Assembly: GCA_963975155.1 (NCBI GenBank)
Contig: CAXBFG010000012.1
Location: 1-47,702 of the forward strand
Length of the DNA stretch: 47,702 nucleotides
Source of the DNA: UBA5109 sp963975155
GTDB taxonomy: Bacteria; Pseudomonadota; Gammaproteobacteria; Pseudomonadales; Pseudohongiellaceae
Direction: 5' to 3'
The notes beneath the pieces were generated by a model. It saw only the letters and a list, made by a program, of their open reading frames with translations. It was not told where the DNA came from and did not search any database. Positions within the stretch are counted from its first letter, which is position 1, and each line of letters opens with the position of its first letter. This document shows positions 1 through 7,636 of the stretch, piece by piece. The position numbers and the translations under genes were made by a program.

Positions 1-1
1 T

Positions 2-115
2 TGGTATGATAATGAATGGGGTTACAGTACCCGGGTTGAGGAACTTATTGGACGCTTGGCAAATTTTGATGGGATGGAACTATCAGGTACTGACAAGTTA
101 ACTCCTCAAAGTTGA
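2..115 (+). CDS. gap: glyceraldehyde-3-phosphate dehydrogenase, C-terminal end (partial)
   Basis: The window opens inside a gene. The frame from base 2 reads WYDNEWGYSTRVEELIGRLA and on to a TGA at 113-115, 37 residues in all. The YDNEWGYS block is the near-invariant C-terminal signature of GAPDH, the glycolytic enzyme that oxidises glyceraldehyde-3-phosphate to 1,3-bisphosphoglycerate using NAD(P)+. The tail after the signature is longer than in E. coli GapA and ends in a polar stretch. The start and the catalytic Cys lie outside the window. It sits 88 bases upstream of a broken universal stress protein gene, so it marks chromosome or carried DNA left of the island. The family call is firm; whether it is the housekeeping copy cannot be told from the fragment. 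Confidence 0.85.
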   Translation, partial: WYDNEWGYSTRVEELIGRLANFDGMELSGTDKLTPQS

Positions 116-203
116 TAATTCAACTCATGAAAATGGGAGGCTTGCGGATTATAGGTGTAACATCCCCCCAACGAACTGCCAAGGGCAAAAAGGAGAAGTA
201 GGT

Positions 204-281
204 ATGTATAAACGAATCTTTGTACCAGTAGATGGTAGCCAGACTGGACTTCCCAGTATTCTATTGACTCAAAGGTTTTAA
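204..281 (+). pseudogene. universal stress protein (UspA family), truncated 5' remnant
   Basis: An ATG at 204 with a strong Shine-Dalgarno (AAGGAGAAG at 190-198) opens a frame reading MYKRIFVPVDGSQTG, the usual N-terminus of UspA-family proteins (hydrophobic strand followed by VDGS). After about 14 codons the similarity stops, the frame continues with LPSILLTQRF and ends at TAA (279-281). A normal Usp has about 140-160 residues. Neither the rest of the gene nor an obvious continuation is visible downstream. The simplest reading is that the island starting here interrupted or deleted the gene, with the break near 243-250. The Usp assignment rests on 14 residues plus the good ribosome site, so it is likely but not certain. 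Confidence 0.65.
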
Positions 282-571
282 TTTGTATTAACAGGAATAG
301 TATTCAAACGCGGCGAGGTCTAATTTTATAAATTTAATTGGTAATTATAGCCATGGATTATAGGATTATAAGGTCGGAAATTTTCTATTCAGGAGGGTAA
401 TTGTAAATAGACGTTCATGTACTTAACTTAAAAGGTTATCATTCTTAAAAATGTTGTAAAAGTTAATTTTGATTCGAAACTAAAATTGCTAATTACCCTA
501 ATTTATTCCCCATCAGATAATTTCGAGTATAAAACTTGACTGCTCATAAAGTTCTATAGAGGATTCTATAT
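282..571. other. AT-rich intergenic DNA, left flank of restriction island
   Basis: About 290 bases with no convincing gene. Composition shifts sharply to AT-rich here, matching the restriction genes that follow and unlike the GAPDH end to the left. GGATTATA occurs twice in direct succession near 355-370. The promoter of the downstream ATPase-nuclease gene should be here; TTGACT near 537 is a possible -35 element but no well-spaced -10 box goes with it, so no promoter is called. Confidence 0.4.
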
Positions 572-3043
572 ATGTTAAACCCATTGGAGGCTGGCAAAGT
601 TACAGGGGAAATTGATGTTGAATTAAGTTATAAAATTATAGAACTTTTTTCTGGCGGTTTATATTCCAGTCCAAATAAGGCTTTTGAAGAGCTTGTAACT
701 AATTCTTATGATGCTGATGCCGGTATAGTCGCCGTAGGAGTACCTACTGATAAATCTAATGACGATTTTTTATGGGTACTAGATAACGGTATAGGAATGG
801 ATAGCCGAGGTTTAAAAGATCTTTGGAAAATTGGCGAGTCTGGTAAGAGAATTGGGGAAAATTCAAAAAATAGAAAACAAATTGGTAGATTTGGTATTGG
901 GAAATTAGCAACATTTATTCTAGCTAACAGGCTAACTTACATAAGCAAGAAAGATGACATTTACCGAGCAGTAACAATGGATTTTTCGGCTTTAGACCAG
1001 AAAAATAATAAAAGTGAATTAGTAACTCTGAAAGAAAGAACATTATCTGCAGTTGAAGCTAAAAATTTAGTTCATCAATATACAAATAATAAAGGAGTAA
1101 ACAGTTCCTCTTTTAAATTATTTGGAGATAAGTCGGCAAAAAGTTGGACATTCTGTTTGATGTATTCTCTAAAACCACGAGCACTAGAAATTCAAAATGG
1201 TAGACTAAAGTGGGTCCTTAGCACTGCGCTACCTTTAAACCCAGGGTTTAAACTTTACTTCAATGGATCCCAAATTCAATCTTCAAAAGTAAACGCACAA
1301 ATTGAAAAAAAATGGGTGTTTGGAGTGGATGATAAAATTGCTGATCAAAATGATGAGTATGAAACATGGAAGAAAGGGGGAGATGTCGGTGTTTCCTTGC
1401 CTAATTTACCTGGTGTAAAAGGTGAAATGATTTTATATAAAGAATCTCTTGCAACAGGCAAGTCAGAAGATTTATCTAGAAGCCATGGTATATTTTTGTT
1501 AGTAAGAAAAAGGTTAATTAATTTAGATGATGCATTATTACCAGGTATGGGGCCATTTGCACATGGTGCCTTTAATAAAACCAGAATAATTGTATATGCC
1601 GATGAATTAGATGGATTAATTACATCAACACGAGAATCAATAAAAGAAGCACCTGCATATGCTGATTTAAAACAATATCTAACTAAAAAATTTAACGAAC
1701 TACATAAATACTGGCTTCAAAAAAATGCTGAGAATGCTAATTCTCAAGATGTGTCATATAAATTATCATCGGCTAGCTATGCACTTACACGAGGCCCCAT
1801 ATTTCATAGCGCACAACATCTGTTAAATAATCCAAAAACTAGATCAGTTTTAATGGTAATTCCCGAGTTTCAGGATTCTAATCAAATTTCGGAATTTATC
1901 TCAAGCTTAGAAGAAGATTTAGAAAGTGAAAAAGGAATTATTCATAAATATGAGGAAGAATATATTAGCCCTTCATTACCAGTATGTAGGTTAGACTTAG
2001 AAACGAGAACTATATATTTGAACGTGTTACACCCATTTGTAATTTTTTGCTTAGATTCAGCAAATGATATTTCCAGTATAAGACTTATTGCGACTGCTGA
2101 AATACTAAATGAAGCGCAACTAATTGAAGCAAACATTGATGATGATAAAAGAATATTTCTAGTAAAAAGGAGAGATCAAATTCTTAGAGAAATCTCCTCT
2201 ATTGATAAAATAAATCCTGCAGCAATTGCTCAATTAATTGCAGATTCTGAACAAAATGCAAATGGTCTTGAAGAGGCAGCAGTTATTGCCTTTAAATGCT
2301 TAGGTTTCGATGCGGTGAGTATTGGAGGAAGTGGGAAGCCAGATGGTCTTGCAATAGCACATTTGGGAATTTCAGACGGCATTGATTCGTCATTTATAGT
2401 TACAATTGATGCAAAAAGTACAAAGCATTCTAAGGCGTCATCTGGAAATATTAATATTTCAAATATTGATAATCATAGAATAAAGTATGAGGCTCAATTC
2501 GCTGTAATAATAGCGCCAGGTTACGAAGGAATTGATGATGAAAATTCTAAGATCAATGTAGAAGCTCGTAAATTCTCAAAAGTTATTACTTGCATTACAA
2601 CTACTGATTTAATCAAGTTAGTATCAATGAGTGGCCCAAAACAAATAAGCTTAGCTAAGCTAAGAGACCTTTTTGAAAATTGCGCAACACCATTAGAAGC
2701 ATCAAATTGGATTGCTCAGCTAGAAAAACTTGTAGTAAGTCAAGCTCCATATAATGAAATTATTGAAACAGCTTATGAGATGCAAAAAAATGACACTGAA
2801 AGGCCTACATTAAGTTCTATCAGAATATCTAATCCAATCCTAAATAAATTTTCTTTAAAAGAAATTAGAGGTTGGGTTGAGGTTTTGGAGAGACAGCTAC
2901 CAGAGTTTGTTTCACTTGATGATGATATTATTTCACTTAATAATAGCCCTGCAAATATTAAGAAAACATTACAAATGATTAATTCTGATTTACCTCCAGA
3001 ATTTAAAAACATGTATAAGGATGCTTTTGGCACAGCGCTATGA
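572..3043 (+). CDS. MORC/MutL-like GHKL ATPase fused to a PD-(D/E)XK nuclease (predicted restriction protein)
   Basis: 823 residues. The N-terminal third is a GHKL (Hsp90/MutL/histidine kinase) ATPase: N-box with E40, N44, D47 and D49; G1 box D71-N-G-I-G-M76; G2 box G105-R-F-G-I-G-K111. This is the arrangement of MutL/MORC ATPases. The C-terminal part carries a likely Mrr-like PD-(D/E)XK nuclease core: LEEAAVIAF helix, then P590-D591, then D613-A-K615 at the end of a strand. Known family background: prokaryotic MORC-like ATPases have been predicted to act in restriction-modification systems, with the GHKL dimer gating DNA and the nuclease cutting it. The methyltransferase that follows overlaps it by 4 bases (ATGA), so the two are translationally coupled and probably act as restriction and protection partners. 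Strongly AT-rich, suggesting transfer. Domain calls are firm; the restriction role is inference. Confidence 0.85.
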   Translation: MLNPLEAGKVTGEIDVELSYKIIELFSGGLYSSPNKAFEELVTNSYDADAGIVAVGVPTDKSNDDFLWVLDNGIGMDSRGLKDLWKIGESGKRIGENSKNRKQIGRFGIGKLATFILANRLTYISKKDDIYRAVTMDFSALDQKNNKSELVTLKERTLSAVEAKNLVHQYTNNKGVNSSSFKLFGDKSAKSWTFCLMYSLKPRALEIQNGRLKWVLSTALPLNPGFKLYFNGSQIQSSKVNAQIEKKWVFGVDDKIADQNDEYETWKKGGDVGVSLPNLPGVKGEMILYKESLATGKSEDLSRSHGIFLLVRKRLINLDDALLPGMGPFAHGAFNKTRIIVYADELDGLITSTRESIKEAPAYADLKQYLTKKFNELHKYWLQKNAENANSQDVSYKLSSASYALTRGPIFHSAQHLLNNPKTRSVLMVIPEFQDSNQISEFISSLEEDLESEKGIIHKYEEEYISPSLPVCRLDLETRTIYLNVLHPFVIFCLDSANDISSIRLIATAEILNEAQLIEANIDDDKRIFLVKRRDQILREISSIDKINPAAIAQLIADSEQNANGLEEAAVIAFKCLGFDAVSIGGSGKPDGLAIAHLGISDGIDSSFIVTIDAKSTKHSKASSGNINISNIDNHRIKYEAQFAVIIAPGYEGIDDENSKINVEARKFSKVITCITTTDLIKLVSMSGPKQISLAKLRDLFENCATPLEASNWIAQLEKLVVSQAPYNEIIETAYEMQKNDTERPTLSSIRISNPILNKFSLKEIRGWVEVLERQLPEFVSLDDDIISLNNSPANIKKTLQMINSDLPPEFKNMYKDAFGTAL

Positions 3044-3909
3044 AAAAACTCAAATTAAATAAAACAAATGCGATCGATGCTGCCGATGGTGCGAATCTAC
3101 TTGAAGACTCTTCTGTAGATATAATAGTTACTAGCCCGCCATATTGGGGTCAAAGAACATCTGATGGAATCGGTGTTGAAAATGATCCTCGTGCATACTT
3201 ACAAGCATTAATAGATATATTCAAATCATTGAAACAAAAACTAGCAGAAGATGGGATTGTTTGGGTTAATTTAGGAGATAGTTACAACACTCCTATAAAT
3301 TGGCGCAGAAACGATTATCAATATAGTACACTTGGTCAAGATAAAAATGGACTTGAAGAAAATAATAGTGCCTATACAAAAAAACGCCAAAAACGCAAAC
3401 AATTTATTGATCACGAAACCAGTTGGTTGAAATACGGAAATCTGTTGGCTCTAACTCATAGATTCGTTGTTGAAATGGTAGATGCTGGTTACTTCTATAG
3501 GGGTGAGGTTATTTGGGTAAAAAAGAATGCTATGCCAGAAGGTAAATGTAGAAGGCCTCATAGACAACATGAACCAATATATCTTTTCTCCAGATCAGAC
3601 AAGCATTCGTTTAGTGTATCTCCAAGTGTAAAATCAATATGGGAAATTGCACATGGAGGTGCGACAGGGATTGATCATTGCTCTAAATTCCCTTTAGATT
3701 TAGCGAAGCAATGTATATCTTCTTATGGTGAAATAATAACTAGTAAACTAGTTTTAGACCCTTTTGCAGGTTCAGGGACAACAGGATTAGCAGCTAATGA
3801 GTTAGGTTTTGATTATATCGGGTTTGAAATTGATCCACGCAGAGCTAAAGATGCAAATAAAAGATTATTGAAAGATAAGAATAAAATATCTTCAATTAAA
3901 GTGGCTTGA
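3040..3909 (+). CDS. DNA methyltransferase of the MORC-type restriction pair (N4-cytosine/N6-adenine class)
   Basis: 289 residues. The catalytic motif IV is TSPPYWGQR (S32-P-P-Y35) and the AdoMet-binding motif I is D240-PFAGSGTTGLAA near the C-terminus, so the order is catalytic motif first, as in beta-class amino-methyltransferases. An SPPY tetrapeptide is typical of N4-cytosine enzymes, though N6-adenine activity cannot be excluded. The last strand, FDYIGFEIDP, completes the AdoMet pocket. The target-recognition part is the central region of about 60-190. Its start codon overlaps the stop of the ATPase-nuclease gene (ATGA), so expression is tied to it. Inferred role: methylates the host copy of the site attacked by the upstream protein. 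Alternatively both could act on foreign methylation patterns. Confidence 0.88.
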   Translation: MKKLKLNKTNAIDAADGANLLEDSSVDIIVTSPPYWGQRTSDGIGVENDPRAYLQALIDIFKSLKQKLAEDGIVWVNLGDSYNTPINWRRNDYQYSTLGQDKNGLEENNSAYTKKRQKRKQFIDHETSWLKYGNLLALTHRFVVEMVDAGYFYRGEVIWVKKNAMPEGKCRRPHRQHEPIYLFSRSDKHSFSVSPSVKSIWEIAHGGATGIDHCSKFPLDLAKQCISSYGEIITSKLVLDPFAGSGTTGLAANELGFDYIGFEIDPRRAKDANKRLLKDKNKISSIKVA

Positions 3910-3973
3910 TAATTATAAACACTGACTGCAATTATTAAATCCAAAGCATAATAATTAATTCGAATTTTTTATT

Positions 3974-4011
3974 AACATTGACGCCTACTATTAGCGCCAA
4001 TGTTTACTTTT
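3974..4011 (+). terminator. rho-independent terminator after the methyltransferase
   Basis: AACATTG-A-CGC at 3974-3984 pairs with GCG-C-CAATGTT at 3994-4004, with one mismatch and a 9-base loop, followed by a T-rich run to 4011. It lies between the plus-strand methyltransferase and the convergent minus-strand gene. The T-run is on the plus side, so it ends the restriction operon; the other side is not U-rich in the minus transcript. Confidence 0.65.
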
Positions 4012-4022
4012 AAATCATTAAA

Positions 4023-4499
4023 TTAACGGCTTAATTCAATTGTGGCAGATTTTATTTTTTCAAAATGATTTCCTACTTGAGTTAAAATGTTTTCTAAAAA
4101 GTTTGGGAGCACTTCTATTGCTCTAATTCTTAAATTTCTTGATTGATTCAGCAATGGAGATGGTGCAGATTCCAAATATTTATTCTCATAAGGGCAACTT
4201 AAATCACCTTCAAAAAATCCGGATACGCTTTTTACCCTTTTTACTGATAAGCACCATTTTCCATCAACACGTGAAAATCCAAGCAAATCTTCAATGCATG
4301 CTGTAGTTTCATGTGCCCCCCCTTCACAATCACTACTTCCTAGTGGAGGGGTGTACCAGTGTTCAATACCAATATTTAATGAAATCAATTTAGTTTCAAT
4401 TTCGCTAATAATTTGGTTGGCTGTTTCTGAAGCTGTATTTAAAGCAGATGATTTTGCTTCGAGATTAGATAGTATTGAATTTAGATTTGATTCCTTCAT
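4023..4499 (-). CDS. uncharacterised protein in the restriction island
   Basis: 158 residues if started at ATG 4499, which has AGAGGTGG a few bases upstream; an in-frame ATG at 4526 has no ribosome site, so the inner start is preferred. I do not recognise a family. Residues 1-45 look helical and heptad-like (SNLNSILSNLEAKSSALNTA), suggesting a short coiled coil. The middle part holds Cys, His and Trp residues (EHWYTPPL, DCEGGAHETTAC, GKWCLSVKRV) that could form a small beta fold or a metal site. The C-terminal 45 residues again look helical. It is convergent with the restriction-modification pair and on the same strand as the XRE regulator located about 315 bases upstream. A link to defence is by position only. 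Confidence 0.6.
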   Translation of the reverse strand: MKESNLNSILSNLEAKSSALNTASETANQIISEIETKLISLNIGIEHWYTPPLGSSDCEGGAHETTACIEDLLGFSRVDGKWCLSVKRVKSVSGFFEGDLSCPYENKYLESAPSPLLNQSRNLRIRAIEVLPNFLENILTQVGNHFEKIKSATIELSR

Positions 4500-4814
4500 G
4501 GTTTCCACCTCTTGGAATTTTTGCATGTAAGCCGTTATAAAAGTCCGTCAGGACGCCTTTAGTTAACTGTCAAGCTAACATATGCCATTCTATCCTTATA
4601 TTGAGAGGTCAAGCGCTATATGCGAATTTAAAGTATATTAAAAAATCAAACATAGAATAATAGGCCGTTAGAAATTTGGCCTGTACACCCATTAGTTGAC
4701 CCAGTAACATTAGTTTTACGTTAAAAAATAAGCCATTGAATCAATAAGCTATAAGTTTTTAGTGTGTAGTCCTCTCATTGGCACCATTAAATCAATATCT
4801 CCAATTCTTAATCA

Positions 4815-5042
4815 TTAGCCAATCTCTTTAACTACCAATTCCACAAGCTCACCCTCCCCAACTCCTAAGACTATTGCCAAATTCAAGATAGTTGTCAATG
4901 AGGGCTGGCGTTTCCCCCTTTCAAGCATCGAAATGAAAGTCCGGTCTAAATTCCCCTCAAGTGCCAACCTTTCCTGTGAAATACCCTTCTGTTTACGTAA
5001 CCTACGCAAAACAATGCCAAAAGCTTCTTCTGGAGTTTTCAT
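4815..5042 (-). CDS. XRE-family regulator, restriction-modification controller (C protein)-like
   Basis: 75 residues, almost all one helix-turn-helix domain of the Cro/C1 (XRE) type: LRRLRKQKGISQERLALEGN followed by the recognition helix in LDRTFISMLERGKRQPS. Size, sequence style and lack of any other domain match C proteins that time restriction-modification expression. The ATG at 5042 is preceded by AGAGG at normal distance. About 40-75 bases upstream lies a perfect inverted repeat with GACT/AGTC cores, the kind of operator C proteins bind, so autoregulation is likely. Unlike classical C genes it does not lead into the nuclease gene: it is transcribed away from the divergent lipoprotein and convergently with the restriction operon. 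Confidence 0.8.
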   Translation of the reverse strand: MKTPEEAFGIVLRRLRKQKGISQERLALEGNLDRTFISMLERGKRQPSLTTILNLAIVLGVGEGELVELVVKEIG

Positions 5043-5083
5043 ACCAACCTCTTCTGTATAAAAGAAGTTGAACCTATACCGCT

Positions 5084-5115
5084 TGTAGACTATGATCGAC
5101 GGACTATAGTCTACA
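5084..5115. promoter_or_regulatory. C-box-like operator between the XRE gene and the lipoprotein gene
   Basis: TGTAGACTAT (5084-5093) is matched exactly in inverted orientation by ATAGTCTACA (5106-5115). Within it are two GACT-type boxes: GACTATGATC (5088-5097) and the perfect palindrome GACTATAGTC (5102-5111), with centres 14 bases apart. GACT...AGTC is the recognised core of C-protein operators in restriction-modification systems. The site is 42-73 bases upstream of the XRE start and 52-83 bases upstream of the lipoprotein start, so it could control both divergent promoters. Confidence 0.7.
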
Positions 5116-5166
5116 TAACAGTGCTAATAGCGTATTTAATAAAAACATTAGATAGAGGGGTTAGTT

Positions 5167-5592
5167 ATGAATAAATTATCACGCTATACATATTATCTAG
5201 GATTAATATTAATAGGATCAGCATTATCAGCTTGTGGAGACACTCCAATAGCACAAGAAAGGCAGGAGGTAAGGGAAGTTTTACAAGTAGTTAAGGAAAG
5301 AACACTGCTTGGACATGATGCTTGTATTGAGCTAATAAAAAGCATTAGCCGTAACCCCGCTACTACAGTAGTTCCAGAGATTTATAATATAGCGACTAGC
5401 CAAGGTGTTACCTATAAGGATACCTATATAGCCGTATTCGAATGGACTGGCTTTAATATGGTCCAGGCTCAAAATGGCTTTGGCGCAACAATTGGTGTGG
5501 AAGCGACGTGTGAATATAATATAAATGTTGGGCAGTTATATGGATTAGTGTTTGATGGCCAAATATTTATACGAAATGGTGTGTATCAGTAG
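5167..5592 (+). CDS. small predicted lipoprotein, function unknown
   Basis: 141 residues. The N-terminus is a lipoprotein signal: positive MNKLSR, a hydrophobic stretch YYLGLILIGSALSAC and the lipobox LSAC, so the protein should be cleaved before Cys and anchored to a membrane, probably facing the periplasm. GAGGGG at 5155-5160 serves as ribosome site. The mature part starts with a charged helix (ERQEVREVLQVVKERT) and then a region of alternating hydrophobic residues ending NGVYQ; two further Cys residues could form a disulphide. No family recognised. It is divergent from the XRE gene across the C-box-like operator, so it may be controlled by that regulator. Confidence 0.65.
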   Translation: MNKLSRYTYYLGLILIGSALSACGDTPIAQERQEVREVLQVVKERTLLGHDACIELIKSISRNPATTVVPEIYNIATSQGVTYKDTYIAVFEWTGFNMVQAQNGFGATIGVEATCEYNINVGQLYGLVFDGQIFIRNGVYQ

Positions 5593-5662
5593 GCCTCGTA
5601 CCATACAGCCAATGACTTAATTTCCGATCAACCCCTCTATTTATGCCAGTTCCCGCCTAAAA

Positions 5663-5705
5663 ACCTTCAACTTCAAAAAAAAATCTCATACTGTGAGTTG
5701 AAGGT
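5663..5705. repeat. 10-base inverted repeat with A-rich loop upstream of the ParB-methylase
   Basis: ACCTTCAACT (5663-5672) and AGTTGAAGGT (5696-5705) are perfect inverse copies separated by 23 bases containing a run of nine A. It lies in the 240-base gap between the lipoprotein and the ParB-methylase gene. No T-run follows on the plus strand, so a terminator is doubtful; an operator or recombination site is possible. Confidence 0.5.
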
Positions 5706-5832
5706 AATACCATTAGTACTCGATGGCATGACGCCAGCTTAATATCAACACCATGACGGTCCTGTTGTTAGTTATGCTGCGCGTCATTTATGAATTGTTC
5801 ATATCTTGGCTCGCACATTTAAGGAGACCAAT

Positions 5833-7260
5833 ATGAACAGTAAAGTAAACATAATTACGACGTCTGAAGAAGTACTGCCGCACAATCTACACATCATTTA
5901 TCAAGATATAAATACGCTTAAGTTGCGATCTAGTAACCCGCGCACGCATAGTGCTAAGCAGATTAGACAGATAGCTGACAGCATCAATCAGTTCGGATTT
6001 ACTAATCCCATTTTAGTTGACGAACAAAATAATGTTATCGCTGGCCATGGAAGAATTGCAGCTGCTAAAAAACTCGGGATTATAAAGGGGCCAACTATTT
6101 GCCTAACAGCTTTATCAGCTGCCGAGAAAAGAGCGTACGTCATTGCAGATAACAGACTCGCTGAAAATGCCGGATGGGACCAAGATATATTGGCAATAGA
6201 ATTTCAGAATTTAATTAAACTTGATCTGGAATTTGATTTAACTATCACCGGGTTCGAAACTGCTGAGATTGATTTACTCATTGAGCCCATTAACGATGAA
6301 GAGTCTACTGATGATATCCCTGTACCTGATGTAGACAACCACCCTATAACGCAACTTGGTGATATCTGGGTCTTGGGTGAGCATCGCATACTGTGTGCGG
6401 ATGCGACAAAACAGATTAGTTATGAGCGCCTGTTGGGAGATCAAAAAGCAAAATTAATTTTTACAGATCCTCCGTATAACGTACCGATCAACGGCCATGT
6501 CTCCGGTCTGGGGAAAGCACAGCATCAAGAATTCCAGATGGCTTCTGGCGAGATGACTGAGGCTGATTTCACTGGATTCCTAAGTACCATTTTCCAAAAC
6601 CTTATACAGTATAGCTCTCCAGGATCCATTCATTATGTTTGCATGGACTGGCGTCATTTAAAGGAAGTTTTATCTGCTGGCGAGTCTTATGCTGAGTTAA
6701 AGAATCTGTGCGTTTGGGTGAAAAATAACGGCGGTATGGGATCCTTATACAGATCTAAGCACGAACTTGTTCTCGTTTTCAAGAATGGTACAGCGCCCCA
6801 TACCAACACCGTGGAACTGGGTAAACACGGCCGGTATCGCACCAACGTCTGGGAGTATGCTGGCGCTAATAGCTTTCACGAGGAACGCATGGAAGAGCTT
6901 TCAATGCACCCTACTGTCAAACCCATCGCGATGGTCAAAGATGCGATCATGGATTGTTCCAATCATGGTGACATTATTTTAGACCCCTTCGGCGGTAGCG
7001 GAACAACGCTACTCGCTGCCGAGCAAGCTGGACGACGTGCCTATCTGATTGAGCTTGAGCCGGCCTATGTAGATGTCACATTAAAGCGGTTTCTCAAAAC
7101 AACTGACGTCGAGCCTGTTCTGGAAAGCACTGGGCAAACATTTACTGAAGTCTCACTACAGAGAAGCTGCATGCCAAGTAGTAATCCGGATACCCCTTCC
7201 CCTGACAATATTGAGAGTGCACTCAAAGAGTCCAATGAAGAGGAGAAAGACGATGAGTAA
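5833..7260 (+). CDS. ParB-like N-terminal domain fused to DNA methyltransferase
   Basis: 475 residues from ATG 5833, chosen over the in-frame ATG at 5806 because AAGGAG lies 7 bases before it. Residues about 25-110 form a ParB/Srx-like domain (LRSSNPRTHSAKQIRQIADS and VIAGHGRIAAAKKLG). The second half is a beta-class amino-methyltransferase: FTD212-PPY215 catalytic motif, then LD384-PFGGSGTTLLAAEQAG for AdoMet and a final YLIELEP strand. DPPY fits N6-adenine or N4-cytosine methylation. Such fusions are common on phages and integrative elements and usually lack a partner nuclease; they are thought to mark element DNA or evade restriction. It heads a tightly overlapping cassette with the DUF5681 gene. 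The element role is inferred from the downstream recombinase. Confidence 0.88.
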   Translation: MNSKVNIITTSEEVLPHNLHIIYQDINTLKLRSSNPRTHSAKQIRQIADSINQFGFTNPILVDEQNNVIAGHGRIAAAKKLGIIKGPTICLTALSAAEKRAYVIADNRLAENAGWDQDILAIEFQNLIKLDLEFDLTITGFETAEIDLLIEPINDEESTDDIPVPDVDNHPITQLGDIWVLGEHRILCADATKQISYERLLGDQKAKLIFTDPPYNVPINGHVSGLGKAQHQEFQMASGEMTEADFTGFLSTIFQNLIQYSSPGSIHYVCMDWRHLKEVLSAGESYAELKNLCVWVKNNGGMGSLYRSKHELVLVFKNGTAPHTNTVELGKHGRYRTNVWEYAGANSFHEERMEELSMHPTVKPIAMVKDAIMDCSNHGDIILDPFGGSGTTLLAAEQAGRRAYLIELEPAYVDVTLKRFLKTTDVEPVLESTGQTFTEVSLQRSCMPSSNPDTPSPDNIESALKESNEEEKDDE

Positions 7261-7636
7261 TGATTACGAAGTCGGATACGGTAAACCACCAAAACCAAAT
7301 CAGTTCAAAGCTGGAGAAAGCGGCAATCCTAAAGGCAGACCCAAGGGATCCAAAAATCTCTCAACGGTTCTCCAGGAGACGCTTAACCAGCGCGTCGTCA
7401 TCACTGAGGGCAATAAGCAGGTATCGGTAACCATGTTAGAAGCAATGGTAAAAGGCTTGTTAGCAAACTCCATTAAAGGTAAAGCTGGTGCCACTAACAC
7501 TGCATTTAAACTTATTCAGCAAATGGAAGAGTCGACTAAAGGGATGAGCATCTCTTATCTCCAGGAAGATGGCAGTGTTCGACATCACGAAGTCGATCTT
7601 GAAATAGTGCTTGATGGGCTTGGAGTATCAAAATGA
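7253..7636 (+). CDS. DUF5681 domain protein
   Basis: 127 residues from ATG 7253, which has GAGGAGAAAG just upstream and overlaps the methylase end by 8 bases; a longer in-frame start at 7211 would lie deep inside the methylase gene. The N-terminal motif NQFKAGESGNPKGRPKGSKN is the hallmark of DUF5681: a flexible basic Gly/Pro/Lys segment that probably contacts nucleic acid. The remainder looks helical (VTMLEAMVKGLLANSIKGKA). DUF5681 proteins are found next to ParB-type methylases and terminase-like genes in phages and mobile elements; their biochemical role is unknown. Overlaps the next gene by 4 bases. Confidence 0.75.
   Translation: MSNDYEVGYGKPPKPNQFKAGESGNPKGRPKGSKNLSTVLQETLNQRVVITEGNKQVSVTMLEAMVKGLLANSIKGKAGATNTAFKLIQQMEESTKGMSISYLQEDGSVRHHEVDLEIVLDGLGVSK

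Noticed and set aside
113..126. Match of TTGATAATTCAAC at the left end to an inverted copy at about 10722-10734, as possible island ends
   Set aside because: Only 13 bases, AT-rich, nearly palindromic by itself and not at a clear junction; too weak to call attachment sites.
4663..4683. AGGCC...GGCCT hairpin in the gap between the unknown gene and the XRE gene
   Set aside because: Five base pairs only, no T-run, no partner element; no function can be supported for the 4527-4814 gap.
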